Numbered from the stretch's first letter, positions 1 through 5,094 are shown. The stretch is 38,326 bases of DNA from an uncultured Eubacteriales bacterium (GCA_949747515.1 CATKFO010000034.1:1-38326); one strand, 5' to 3'. Notes: a model not told the origin generated them from the sequence alone. Translations and numbers: made by a program.

Positions 1-20
1 TTATCGCATATATTTTTCAT
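1..20 (-). CDS. Start of a leftward gene leaving the window
   Basis: On the minus strand an ATG at 20-18 follows a GAGGAAG ribosome binding site with 4-nt spacing and opens a frame reading MKNICD before the window ends. It continues the leftward run of small early genes. Only six codons are visible, so nothing can be said about function. Confidence 0.3.
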
Positions 21-49
21 TCGACTTCTTCCTCTTTGATATAAAACTC

Positions 50-78
50 TTTACATTATCGTTATCATGTGATATAAT
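50..78 (+). promoter_or_regulatory. Near-consensus sigma-A promoter facing right
   Basis: TTTACA (50-55) and TATAAT (73-78) are separated by 17 bp. The expected start near 85 is followed only by the terminator at 112-152, and then by genes on the opposite strand. No coding gene lies between them. Confidence 0.55.
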
Positions 79-111
79 GCGTATGTGTGATTTTATATCT
101 CATTATTGATT

Positions 112-152
112 GCCCTTGTAAGAGCCCCATCTTGCAAGGGCTTTTCCCTTTT
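112..152 (+). terminator. Rho-independent terminator
   Basis: The arms GCCCTTGTAAGA (112-123) and TCTTGCAAGGGC (130-141) pair over 12 bp, with one G-U pair and a 6-nt loop. TTTTCCCTTTT follows on the plus strand. The minus-strand side has no T tract, so it acts on rightward transcription. Confidence 0.75.
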
Positions 153-372
153 AATCGATAAAAGTACGTTTTGCATCGTCCCAAACGCCCACATACTCGC
201 CGTCTGCAAATACTTCGGTTCTGCCGTATGTCTTTCCGCCATATGTAATCCGGCAGTCTTTCGGATAACCAAAGGCATATACGCCGTTCCTTATAAGATC
301 GTCTCTGTCTACAACGGAGATTTCTATTTTTATCATCTCTTCTTTTGTCGCATCGTCTTCAATCTTTGTCAT
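151..372 (-). CDS. Small element protein, paralogue of the 1800-1985 gene
   Basis: The predicted protein has 73 residues. From about residue 23 it matches the product of 1800-1985 almost without gaps, sharing GYPKD-RITYGG, VFA-GEY-G-WDD and the C-terminal TF-D. No characterised family is recognised. The compact fold with a glycine-rich strand pattern suggests a small beta-rich protein. The start is uncertain: ATG372 has AGGAG 15 nt upstream, inside the end of the preceding gene, while an internal ATG (protein starting MIKIE) has GAAGAG directly before it. It lies 10 bp after the 383-583 gene and is probably cotranscribed with it in the leftward early operon. Confidence 0.75.
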   Translation of the reverse strand: MTKIEDDATKEEMIKIEISVVDRDDLIRNGVYAFGYPKDCRITYGGKTYGRTEVFADGEYVGVWDDAKRTFID

Positions 373-382
373 ATGAAATCTT

Positions 383-583
383 TCATACTCCTTTCTCCCA
401 CTCGCTAATGATATCGTTCGCCATCTCGCAGATGCGATCCGCAGTTTCAGTCTTTTTCCTTTCGTGTATTGCGTCTGAAAACTGCGAAGCGCGGCAGTTT
501 ACTCCGCGTCGTTTGATTTCTTCTATAACATCAACGCTTTTCTTTCCTAATTCTGCGAGACGGGCCTTAATACGGTAACGCAC
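383..583 (-). CDS. Small helix-turn-helix-like phage protein
   Basis: A GTG at 583 follows AGGAGG by 10 nt and gives a 66-residue protein (MRYRIKARLAELGKK...). A longer ATG frame to 616 lacks a good ribosome binding site. The pattern R-ARL-ELGK, VIEEIKRRG, S-FSDAIHER, ADRICEMANDI resembles small XRE-like regulators found in prophages of Firmicutes, with the recognition helix near ASQFSDAIHER. A DNA-binding role is inferred. The stop codon lies 10 bp from the next gene's start. Confidence 0.7.
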   Translation of the reverse strand: MRYRIKARLAELGKKSVDVIEEIKRRGVNCRASQFSDAIHERKKTETADRICEMANDIISEWEKGV

Positions 584-635
584 GTTTTTTCTACCTCCTA
601 TATTTTTTGAATTCATTTGTTAAGCTTGTCCACCG

Positions 636-670
636 CCCCGCCTTTGCGGGGAACGCAACATTTGAATGTT
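636..670. repeat. Two adjacent inverted repeats in an intergenic gap
   Basis: CCCCGC-CTTT-GCGGGG (636-651) is followed by CAACATT-TG-AATGTTG (655-670). Neither is followed by a T run on either strand, so they are not obvious terminators. They lie in the 5' region of the leftward 383-583 gene and could be an operator or an mRNA structure. Confidence 0.4.
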
Positions 671-677
671 GACCGTC

Positions 678-860
678 TCACTCATTTTCATTATCGCTGT
701 TGTTGGCGGCAAATGTAAGCGGGCCGATCGCCAATTTAGCTATACGATCCAAAATAGCGTCAATTTCTTCCTGACTCTTGTCCTTGCAGTAATCGTCGCA
801 TATCTTTATGCGGGTATTCCTGATATTAAATTCCTTAACCACATTACCTATTGCAACCAA
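678..860 (-). CDS. Small conserved phage-type hypothetical protein
   Basis: The ribosome binding site AGGAGG ends 8 nt before a TTG at 860. An in-frame GTG at 869 overlaps that site, so TTG is the better start and gives 60 residues. The sequence (NIRNTRIKICDDYCKD, EEIDAILDRIAKLAIGPL) is of a type seen in Clostridia prophage early regions, but I know no function for it. Two cysteines and a helical middle are visible, with no membrane segment. It sits in the leftward operon between the 1071-1286 and 383-583 genes. Confidence 0.65.
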   Translation of the reverse strand: MVAIGNVVKEFNIRNTRIKICDDYCKDKSQEEIDAILDRIAKLAIGPLTFAANNSDNENE

Positions 861-959
861 ATCAATCACCTCCTCTTGATTTTATTTATGTATTGCTTTG
901 TCCTATGACGTATCGTTTCAAAAATTTCCGATTTTTTTAGTAATGCCATTGAATTTGTT

Positions 960-1040
960 CTATCGCTTATCCAATTTTTTGAGGATTAATAAAAGACAGA
1001 CTGTTCGAACAAATTCCATCAAAATTCCGCCTAATTCCAT
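960..1040 (-). CDS. Possible 26-residue hydrophobic peptide
   Basis: ATG1040 is preceded by GAGGGGG at about 8-nt spacing, and the frame encodes 26 residues with a hydrophobic centre (VRTVCLLLILKK). It lies 30 bp downstream of the 1071-1286 gene on the same strand. The size and the lack of a recognised homologue leave it doubtful. It could be a small membrane peptide or a chance frame. Confidence 0.3.
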   Translation of the reverse strand: MELGGILMEFVRTVCLLLILKKLDKR

Positions 1041-1070
1041 TTGCGTTCGCCCCCTCTCTTTCGACTCGGT

Positions 1071-1286
1071 TTATCTCTTCTCAGCGACTAGTTTAACGCC
1101 TTCTGTGATGTAGTAAAGCTCGAGCTGTTTTTCTTCGCTTTGCTGCTGAATCAGTTCGATGAATTCTATCAATTCGCTCATTTTCTTTGTCCTTTCTATT
1201 TCTTCAAATACCAACTTAAGATCATCCTTTGCGTCAGAAATAATATTGTATATTTCCTGTAATACCTTTCTCCGGACTTTATTCAT
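1071..1286 (-). CDS. Small two-part phage protein with EFI...GVKLV C-terminus
   Basis: ATG1286 follows GGGAGA at good spacing and yields 71 residues. The N-terminal half (MNKVRRKVLQEIYNIISDAKDDL) resembles a small coiled-coil protein common in Firmicutes prophages. The C-terminal half (SELIEFIELIQQQS, YYITEGVKLVAEK) matches the 2561-2719 product. An internal ATG with its own AAAGGAC site would allow the C-terminal 36 residues to be made alone. Function is unknown. It belongs to the leftward early operon. Confidence 0.65.
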   Translation of the reverse strand: MNKVRRKVLQEIYNIISDAKDDLKLVFEEIERTKKMSELIEFIELIQQQSEEKQLELYYITEGVKLVAEKR

Positions 1287-1333
1287 TTTCTCTCCCTCTT
1301 CTACGCGTTTTAGCGCTCCTATCCCACGATATA

Positions 1334-1362
1334 TTGACATAAGTGTCAATATGTGATACACT
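1334..1362 (+). promoter_or_regulatory. Promoter with palindromic operator for the 46-aa gene
   Basis: TTGACA (1334-1339), a 17-bp spacer and TACACT (1357-1362) lie about 30 bp before the start codon at 1394. The perfect palindrome TTGACATAAGTGTCAA (1334-1349) covers the -35 box and is a likely repressor site. It does not match the operator motif at 2047-2181. Confidence 0.6.
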
Positions 1363-1393
1363 ATATAGTAAATTATAGGATAGGAGGTGGCTT

Positions 1394-1534
1394 ATGTCTC
1401 GAAAAACTACAAGTCGTTCTGTAGCGAGAACGGCGTCAAAAATTCTTCGAGATGGCCGCTACTCAAAAGCGGCAAAAAGTGCTGCTGGAAGTGCTCTTTC
1501 GCAGCGCGAAACAAAATCATCTAAGAAGAAATAG
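1394..1534 (+). CDS. 46-aa basic protein with an AGSALSQ motif
   Basis: AGGAGGTGG precedes ATG1394, and the frame ends at TAG1534 after 46 residues. The pattern TS-SVA-TASK-LRDGR-SK-AKSAAGSALSQ matches a family of very small proteins I recognise from many unrelated bacterial genomes and prophages, with no function known to me. The protein is strongly basic and ends in KSSKKK, so nucleic acid binding is conceivable. It has its own promoter with a palindrome and its own terminator, and it is oriented against both neighbours. This is the layout of an independently expressed prophage accessory gene. Its last 14 bp overlap the 3' end of the convergent 1521-1775 gene. Confidence 0.75.
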   Translation: MSRKTTSRSVARTASKILRDGRYSKAAKSAAGSALSQRETKSSKKK

Positions 1535-1775
1535 CTCTACCAACTGAGTGAGATGTTCCCGCATCTCGCTCAATCTTTTTTGTCTCGAAGATCGGTAATG
1601 GATTTTCTATATCCAATTCGATACATATTTTTACAACTTCTGAATACAGAAATTCTCGGTCGCATCTTAGCTTTCTGCTTAGCATCGTAGGGTCCATCCC
1701 TATTCTGCCGGCAAGTTCCTTTTGCGTAATGCCTTTTCTTTTTAACGCTGCGCTTATCCATGCGTTCGGCCTCAT
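1521..1775 (-). CDS. XRE-type helix-turn-helix protein
   Basis: ATG1775 follows AAGGAAG and encodes 84 residues. Residues 6-50 carry an XRE fold (AALKRKGITQKELAGRIGMDPTMLSRKLR), with the recognition helix around PTMLSRKL. The C-terminal 20 residues (from about IERDAGTSH) are encoded by the same DNA that forms the plus-strand terminator at 1546-1581, which makes that tail unusual and perhaps dispensable. It is second in the leftward operon after 1800-1985 and is probably a Cro/CII-like early regulator. Confidence 0.75.
   Translation of the reverse strand: MRPNAWISAALKRKGITQKELAGRIGMDPTMLSRKLRCDREFLYSEVVKICIELDIENPLPIFETKKIERDAGTSHSVGRAISS
1546..1581 (+). terminator. Terminator of the 46-aa gene, inside a convergent gene
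   Basis: GAGTGAGATG (1546-1555) and CATCTCGCTC (1562-1571) form a 10-bp stem with one G-U pair and a 6-nt loop, followed by AATCTTTTTT. It is functional only for rightward transcription and lies within the 3' coding end of the leftward XRE gene. Confidence 0.75.
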
Positions 1776-1799
1776 TTTTTCTTCTTCCTTATATCTTAA

Positions 1800-1985
1800 T
1801 CAATCGACAAACGTTTGCTTCACGTCGTCCCAAATACCTATGTACTCTCCGTTTGCGAACACTTCTACTCTCTCGTAAGCCGCGCCGCCGTATGTAATGC
1901 GGCTGTCTTTCGGATAGCCGAGCGCAAGAACGTTTCTTCTTATAAGCTCGTCTCTGCCTGTGATTTCTGTTTTTACTTCTTTCAT
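1800..1985 (-). CDS. Small element protein, first gene of the leftward operon
   Basis: ATG1985 follows AGAGGAAAC and encodes 61 residues. It is a clear paralogue of the 151-372 product over about 50 residues (GYPKDSRITYGG, VFANGEYIGIWDD), with no characterised domain recognised. It is the first gene after the leftward promoter at 2043-2071, so it should be the most directly repressed gene of the early operon. By position it resembles Cro-like or antirepressor genes, but the sequence does not look like a helix-turn-helix protein. Confidence 0.8.
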   Translation of the reverse strand: MKEVKTEITGRDELIRRNVLALGYPKDSRITYGGAAYERVEVFANGEYIGIWDDVKQTFVD

Positions 1986-2042
1986 TTTAAGTTTCCTCTT
2001 TCTGTCGCCTTGTTTACACGTTTTGTCTTACCTCGTGAGTAT

Positions 2043-2071
2043 ATTATAATACGTTTCGTGTTATAAGTCAA
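2043..2071 (-). promoter_or_regulatory. Leftward early promoter with operator in the spacer
   Basis: On the minus strand TTGACT (2071-2066), a 17-bp spacer and TATAAT (2048-2043) precede the 1800-1985 gene. The spacer holds the palindrome TAATACGTTTCGTGTTA (2047-2063), so a bound repressor would block polymerase directly. Confidence 0.8.
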
Positions 2072-2093
2072 CCTTTTATTACTAAAAAATTGC

Positions 2094-2139
2094 ACAAATC
2101 GTATTACTTATAATTGTTTAATTATTACAAATCGTGTTA
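2094..2139. promoter_or_regulatory. Two direct half-operators between the divergent promoters
   Basis: ACAAATCGTATTA (2094-2106) and ACAAATCGTGTTA (2127-2139) repeat in the same orientation with 33-bp spacing, close to three helical turns. Each contains the CGTRTTA half of the flanking palindromes. They may allow cooperative binding or looping between the two promoter operators. Confidence 0.55.
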
Positions 2140-2156
2140 TATACTTCTGTTTTCGC

Positions 2157-2185
2157 TTGACACGTAATACATTTTGTGTTATTAT
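2157..2185 (+). promoter_or_regulatory. Repressor promoter with operator in the spacer
   Basis: TTGACA (2157-2162), a 17-bp spacer and TATTAT (2180-2185) precede the repressor gene. The palindrome TAATACATTTTGTGTTA (2165-2181) has the same halves and length as the operator at 2047-2063, which indicates autoregulation. Confidence 0.8.
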
Positions 2186-2204
2186 GATAAAAAGGGGGAT
2201 GCAT

Positions 2205-2567
2205 ATGAATATTGAAATTTTAAAACAAACCCGAGAGTCAAGATGCAAAACACAAAAGGATATTGCAGATGAGCTCCATTTACCGTTATCAACGTATCGA
2301 AGCTATGAGCAAGGGAAAAGGGAGCCAAATAATGAAATTCTTTGCCAAATAGCAGATATTTTAAATGTAACAACAGATTACCTGCTTGGCCGAGAGGTAA
2401 GAGAGCCGGATACGATCGGCAAGCTTGCGGCCGAGTTCAACATGACCGCTCTTGAAAAAAAGATTCTTGATAACTACCTTTCGCTTCCTAAGGACATGCG
2501 CGGCGATCTTATGGAGTTTCTGCGTAAGTCTGTTCGGGAAGTTCAGCAGGAAAGCGGCGATCAGTAA
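2205..2567 (+). CDS. XRE-family prophage repressor
   Basis: The frame encodes 120 residues from ATG2205, which sits 6-7 nt after AAAGGGGG; ATG2199 is too close to that site. Residues 1-65 form a typical XRE domain (LKQTRESRCKTQKDIADELHLPLSTYRSYEQGKREPNNEILCQIADILNVTTDYLLGR). The remainder is helical and probably mediates dimerisation. No LexA-like self-cleavage motif or peptidase domain is present, so induction would need an antirepressor or partner. It is divergent from the leftward early operon, with matching palindromes in both promoter spacers, so it most likely represses both promoters. Its 3' end overlaps the convergent 2561-2719 gene by 7 bp and contains its own terminator. Confidence 0.88.
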   Translation: MNIEILKQTRESRCKTQKDIADELHLPLSTYRSYEQGKREPNNEILCQIADILNVTTDYLLGREVREPDTIGKLAAEFNMTALEKKILDNYLSLPKDMRGDLMEFLRKSVREVQQESGDQ

Positions 2568-2595
2568 CACGCTGGGCCGCTTTTTTTCTTTTTGC
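2553..2595 (+). terminator. Terminator overlapping the repressor 3' end
   Basis: AGCGGC (2553-2558) pairs with GCCGCT (2576-2581), and the run TTTTTTTCTTTTT follows. The 5' arm is inside the last codons of the repressor gene. Confidence 0.6.
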
Positions 2596-2719
2596 ATGAC
2601 ATCAGCTCCGCGCCCTTTATGATTACCAATAATCCGGCCTGCTGTTCCCTGCTTAAAGATTGCGTCAGAGTTATAAATTCTCTTATTTCCGCTTCATTGC
2701 GCGGCTTTTCTTTTTTCAT
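2561..2719 (-). CDS. 52-aa phage protein, paralogue of the 1071-1286 C-terminus
   Basis: ATG2719 follows GGAGGA with suitable spacing and gives 52 residues; a longer upstream frame has no support. The middle (IREFITLTQSLSREQQAGLLVIIKGAELMSCKKKK) aligns with SELIEFIELIQQQSEEKQLELYYITEGVKLVAEK of the 1071-1286 protein. The shared pattern is EFI-L-Q--S-EQQ-L--I--G--L. It is a small helical protein of unknown role, lying convergent to the repressor. Confidence 0.65.
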   Translation of the reverse strand: MKKEKPRNEAEIREFITLTQSLSREQQAGLLVIIKGAELMSCKKKKSGPACY

Positions 2720-2775
2720 TCGTTTTGTCCTCCAGATATTTTTATAGTTTCCATTTACAATTTTTAATAATTTTG

Positions 2776-2804
2776 TTGCAATTTGATCTATTTTGCGGTA
2801 AAAT
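2776..2804 (+). promoter_or_regulatory. Promoter of the lipoprotein gene
   Basis: TTGCAA (2776-2781), a 17-bp spacer and TAAAAT (2799-2804) lie about 65 bp before the GTG start at 2871. Confidence 0.5.
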
Positions 2805-2870
2805 GTCCGCATACGTACTGTTCTTTTTCTTTTGACATACGTGCGAATTCTTTTGTTAGGAGATTTACTC

Positions 2871-3452
2871 GTGAAGAAAACTATTGCTTTTACTTTAACC
2901 GCGCTCCTTATGCTTTCATTAGTTTCCTGTAACGCAGAATCCAACAAGCCTACCTTAGTAACTGAAAGCGGAACTAACGTTAGCGGAGCTACCGCAGAGC
3001 CGCCGGAAACAAGCGCGCTGGAAACCAATGCAACAGAAACTTTTGCTATAGGAGATACCGTCAGCGTAGGCGATTGGAATGTTACCGTTAATTCTTTTGA
3101 ATTTTTGGATTCAATTGCTAACGGAGATTATTTCTCATTCAACCCGGATGACGGCAATAAATACGCCGTAGCGAACGTGACTGTTAAAAACGTTGGAAGC
3201 TCATCAAATACATTCCTCAAATCGTATAGCGCGAAAGACGGCGTGTCAATTAAGTACGATGGTCAATACACTTATTCTTCAACGCACTTATTAGGACTTG
3301 ATACCGATTTACACGACCAAACCCTAAATCCTCTTACGGAATTTTCCGGAATTATTGCTTTTAGCGTACCTAACGAAGTCGTTGAATCGGATGGGCCGCT
3401 TACGCTGAATCTCAAATGCGATAGAACTGAAATGATTATAAATTTAAGGTGA
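2871..3452 (+). CDS. DUF4352-type lipoprotein
   Basis: GTG2871 follows TTAGGAG and encodes 193 residues. A signal peptide runs to the lipobox LVSC with Cys20 as the lipidation site. A low-complexity Thr/Ser/Glu linker follows to about residue 60. Residues 62-193 have the DUF4352 telokin-like immunoglobulin pattern (FAIGDTVSVGDWNVTVNSFEF, GNKYAVANVTVKNVG, LTEFSGIIAFSVP). It would be anchored on the outside of the membrane. Such proteins are common on Firmicutes prophages and mobile elements, with no established role. It has its own promoter and terminator between phage control genes, so it is probably expressed from the integrated element and might alter the host surface. Confidence 0.8.
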   Translation: MKKTIAFTLTALLMLSLVSCNAESNKPTLVTESGTNVSGATAEPPETSALETNATETFAIGDTVSVGDWNVTVNSFEFLDSIANGDYFSFNPDDGNKYAVANVTVKNVGSSSNTFLKSYSAKDGVSIKYDGQYTYSSTHLLGLDTDLHDQTLNPLTEFSGIIAFSVPNEVVESDGPLTLNLKCDRTEMIINLR

Positions 3453-3460
3453 ATTTCTAT

Positions 3461-3490
3461 GCGGCTGTTAATTCAGCCGCTTTCTTTTTT
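3461..3490 (+). terminator. Terminator of the lipoprotein gene
   Basis: GCGGCTG (3461-3467) and CAGCCGC (3474-3480) form a stem with a 6-nt loop, followed by TTTCTTTTTT. Confidence 0.85.
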
Positions 3491-3540
3491 CAAATCATTC
3501 ACCCTTCCTGCCTCCTTTCTACATTTTTCATTGCTCTGCC

Positions 3541-3569
3541 TTGACAAAAACGATCCATTATGCTATATT
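3541..3569 (+). promoter_or_regulatory. Promoter of the DUF4177/YidD pair
   Basis: TTGACA (3541-3546), a 17-bp spacer and TATATT (3564-3569) form a near-consensus promoter. The nearest start codon is about 200 bp downstream. Confidence 0.65.
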
Positions 3570-3775
3570 GATTTTGGAATAATTACATATCGCATGTTCG
3601 GCTCTGCCGGGCGGATTTTCTTATGCCTTTGGTGAAGAATAAATTTATTCTACTCCGTCGGTGTATTGTTAGCACAGCATTATTTTTGAAAATGTGGTCT
3701 GCTGTGCTTGTATGTTCAGTGGATTTAAGTTTTACCTATGACAATCAATTAATTCTTTATTGGAGAATAGTAAAG

Positions 3776-4006
3776 ATGAAAAGGTATAAAGCAGTTCCCG
3801 GCCCTCAAAGTATTAAAGTAGAGAAAGGACATATGCAAGCAGCATTTTATACGTTTGAGGAAATAATCAATCGAGAAGCTACGCTCGGCTGGGAATATCA
3901 TTCTATGGAAACCATAGTAATTACTGAAAAGCCAGGATGTTTTAACAAACCAGTGCCAACCAGTTATTATATGCTAATCTTTGAAAAAGACGTAGACCCA
4001 TCGTAA
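3776..4006 (+). CDS. DUF4177-like small protein
   Basis: ATG3776 follows TTGGAGA and encodes 76 residues. The pattern (YKAVPGPQSIKV, then EEIINREATLGWEYHSME, then a final strand YYMLIFEK) matches DUF4177-type proteins, whose hallmark is a GWE motif after a helix. These are small alpha/beta proteins of unknown function. It is followed 4 bp later by the YidD-like gene, so the two are almost certainly cotranscribed and translationally coupled. Confidence 0.65.
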   Translation: MKRYKAVPGPQSIKVEKGHMQAAFYTFEEIINREATLGWEYHSMETIVITEKPGCFNKPVPTSYYMLIFEKDVDPS

Positions 4007-4010
4007 TTCC

Positions 4011-4484
4011 ATGAAGACGATAGAATTTAATTCAGATCATCTTCCGAGTGTTGACGAAATAAGCAATAAACTTATATATGATGACAAAGACCCAAGAAGT
4101 ATATCTTATGTTAGGAAGTTATCGCGGCCGTCTATAAAATGGTTTAGAATAAGCTGTTATGTTTTTATACCAATAGTATTTTTGTTTGCAGTTGGGGTTA
4201 TTTTAAAATACAGTGGTGTGTCAGCTTATGTTCGGATCGCAATTATATGCGCGCTTTCGTTAAGCTATATTTTTATAAATGCCAAACGATCTTTGATTTG
4301 CATTATCAAAATATATCAACGTTATGCCCCCGAATCAGTTCGAAACAAATGTCGATTTGAACCTTCCTGTTCTGAATACATGATTCTTTCTATCAATAAA
4401 TATGGGATGCTAAAAGGATTCAGAAAAGGATTCTCCCGCTTGAAACGATGCAATACAAACGGAGGCGGGTACGATTATCCTTAA
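4011..4484 (+). CDS. YidD-like protein with an extra membrane domain
   Basis: The protein has 157 residues from ATG4011. Residues about 95-157 carry the YidD signature: IKIYQRYAPESVRNKC, then CRFEPSCSEY (114-123), KYGMLKGFRKGFSRLKRC and a terminal GGGYDYP. YidD proteins are usually 70-90 residues and assist YidC/Sec-dependent membrane protein insertion. Here about 90 N-terminal residues are added, with two likely transmembrane helices (about 47-68 and 73-90). No strong ribosome binding site is visible, which fits coupling to the preceding gene. A YidD-type factor within a prophage is unusual; it might help insert an element-encoded membrane protein. Confidence 0.8.
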   Translation: MKTIEFNSDHLPSVDEISNKLIYDDKDPRSISYVRKLSRPSIKWFRISCYVFIPIVFLFAVGVILKYSGVSAYVRIAIICALSLSYIFINAKRSLICIIKIYQRYAPESVRNKCRFEPSCSEYMILSINKYGMLKGFRKGFSRLKRCNTNGGGYDYP

Positions 4485-4502
4485 TACATAAGAATTATTT
4501 CG

Positions 4503-4549
4503 CAGACAGCGAGAGCGTTTTTTCAAAATAAGGCGTGCTCGCTTGTCTG
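4503..4549. repeat. Long inverted repeat after the YidD-like gene
   Basis: CAGACAGCGAGAGCG (4503-4517) and CGTGCTCGCTTGTCTG (4534-4549) pair over at least 11 bp with a 1-nt bulge. The T run lies in the loop rather than after the stem, so termination on the plus strand is doubtful. The stem would form the first nucleotides of any RNA started at the leftward promoter 4555-4583. Confidence 0.6.
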
Positions 4550-4554
4550 TATAT

Positions 4555-4583
4555 ATTATATCTTACAAAATGTAAGTTGTCAA
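4555..4583 (-). promoter_or_regulatory. Perfect consensus leftward promoter with operator in the spacer
   Basis: On the minus strand TTGACA (4583-4578), a 17-bp spacer and TATAAT (4560-4555) are exact consensus. The spacer contains the palindrome CTTACAAAATGTAAG (4562-4576). No minus-strand gene lies downstream; the RNA would be antisense to the YidD-like and DUF4177-like genes. Confidence 0.75.
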
Positions 4584-4592
4584 TATGTTTCA

Positions 4593-4607
4593 CTTACATT
4601 TTGTAAG
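4593..4607. promoter_or_regulatory. Second operator copy upstream of the XRE gene
   Basis: CTTACATTTTGTAAG (4593-4607) has the same palindromic halves as 4562-4576, with centres 31 bp apart, about three helical turns. It lies 34 bp before the repressor start, so the repressor probably controls its own gene as well as the leftward promoter. Confidence 0.7.
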
Positions 4608-4640
4608 AATATCAATTTACACAAAGAAGGAGTGTTCATC

Positions 4641-4991
4641 TTGGTTAATATCAATAAAATCAAAGAACTTTCTAAAGAGCAGGGGCTAAGTTTGTCTTTT
4701 ATTTGTGGGAAAATTGGCGTTGCAAGGGTATATTTTAACGATATACAAAATAGCGGACGCGATATTCCAGATGATCGTCTTTCTACCATTGCAGATTTGC
4801 TTAATACTACGGTCGCATATTTGAGAGATGAAACAGACAAAAAAGAAAAGCCCCTCGGCAGTACCGAAGAGCTTTCTGATTTGGAACGCGAGATAATGGA
4901 AAGACTTAACGCGCTCTCTCCTGAGAAGCTTCAAGAAGCTGAAGCTTACATCGATTATCTTTTGTCTCAGCAAGAGAAAGAAAATCATTAA
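4641..4991 (+). CDS. XRE-family regulator, second repressor
   Basis: The start is TTG4641, 9 nt after AAGGAG; a GTG at 4632 abuts that site and cannot be used well. The product has 116 residues: an XRE domain at about 3-62 (INKIKELSKEQGLSLSFICGKIGVARVYFNDIQNSG, TIADLLNTTVAYL), a charged linker, and a C-terminal helix motif RLNALSPEKLQEAEAYIDYLLSQ also seen in Firmicutes prophage regulators. The twin CTTACA-N3-TGTAAG palindromes just upstream are its likely sites. The last 86 bp overlap the convergent 4906-5067 ORF, which has an SOS-type promoter. Confidence 0.82.
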   Translation: MVNINKIKELSKEQGLSLSFICGKIGVARVYFNDIQNSGRDIPDDRLSTIADLLNTTVAYLRDETDKKEKPLGSTEELSDLEREIMERLNALSPEKLQEAEAYIDYLLSQQEKENH

Positions 4992-5067
4992 GTTTTTTCT
5001 TGTTTTCGGGAGTTAATCTTTTAATCTTATCTTGTAAATCGGTCGTTTCTATATGTAAATCCTCCAT
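4906..5067 (-). CDS. 53-aa ORF under a LexA-box promoter, convergent with the repressor gene
   Basis: ATG5067 is preceded by a strong GGGAGGAG site and ends at TAA4906. The N-terminal half (DLHIETTDLQDKIKRLTPENKKKLNDFLSL) has the look of a small helical prophage protein and shares a LTPENKKKLNDFL / LSPEKLQEAEAYI flavour with the C-terminus of the opposing repressor. The last 27 or so residues are encoded antisense to the repressor and look unstructured. A 17-bp-spaced promoter with a GAAC-N4-GTTC box lies 30 bp upstream. It may be a DNA-damage-induced antirepressor, an antisense transcript, or both. Coding status is moderately supported. Confidence 0.5.
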   Translation of the reverse strand: MEDLHIETTDLQDKIKRLTPENKKKLNDFLSLAETKDNRCKLQLLEASQERAR

Positions 5068-5094
5068 TCTTAGCTCCTCCCTTTTAGTATTCCT

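Larger units (their letters stand above)
3453..3775. other. Gene-free stretch with a promoter and a long leader
   Basis: This 323-bp gap holds the lipoprotein terminator (3461-3490), a promoter (3541-3569), and about 200 nt of untranslated leader for the 3776 gene. The leader contains the palindrome GAATAAATTTATTC (3637-3650) and an inverted repeat AGCACAGCA (3671-3679) / TGCTGTGCT (3700-3708). An open frame from 3623 runs into the next gene, but it lacks a ribosome binding site and resembles no protein, so I do not call it. Confidence 0.6.

Noticed and set aside
636..670. Terminators in the leftward early operon
   Set aside because: Stems are good, but neither strand has a following T run.
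850..935. 27-codon minus-strand frame MALLKKSEIF... between 860 and 940
   Set aside because: No ribosome binding site, and its end overlaps the binding site of the 678-860 gene.
3623..3775. N-terminal extension of the DUF4177-like gene from 3623
   Set aside because: No ribosome binding site at 3623, no resemblance to a protein, and a good start with TTGGAGA exists at 3776.
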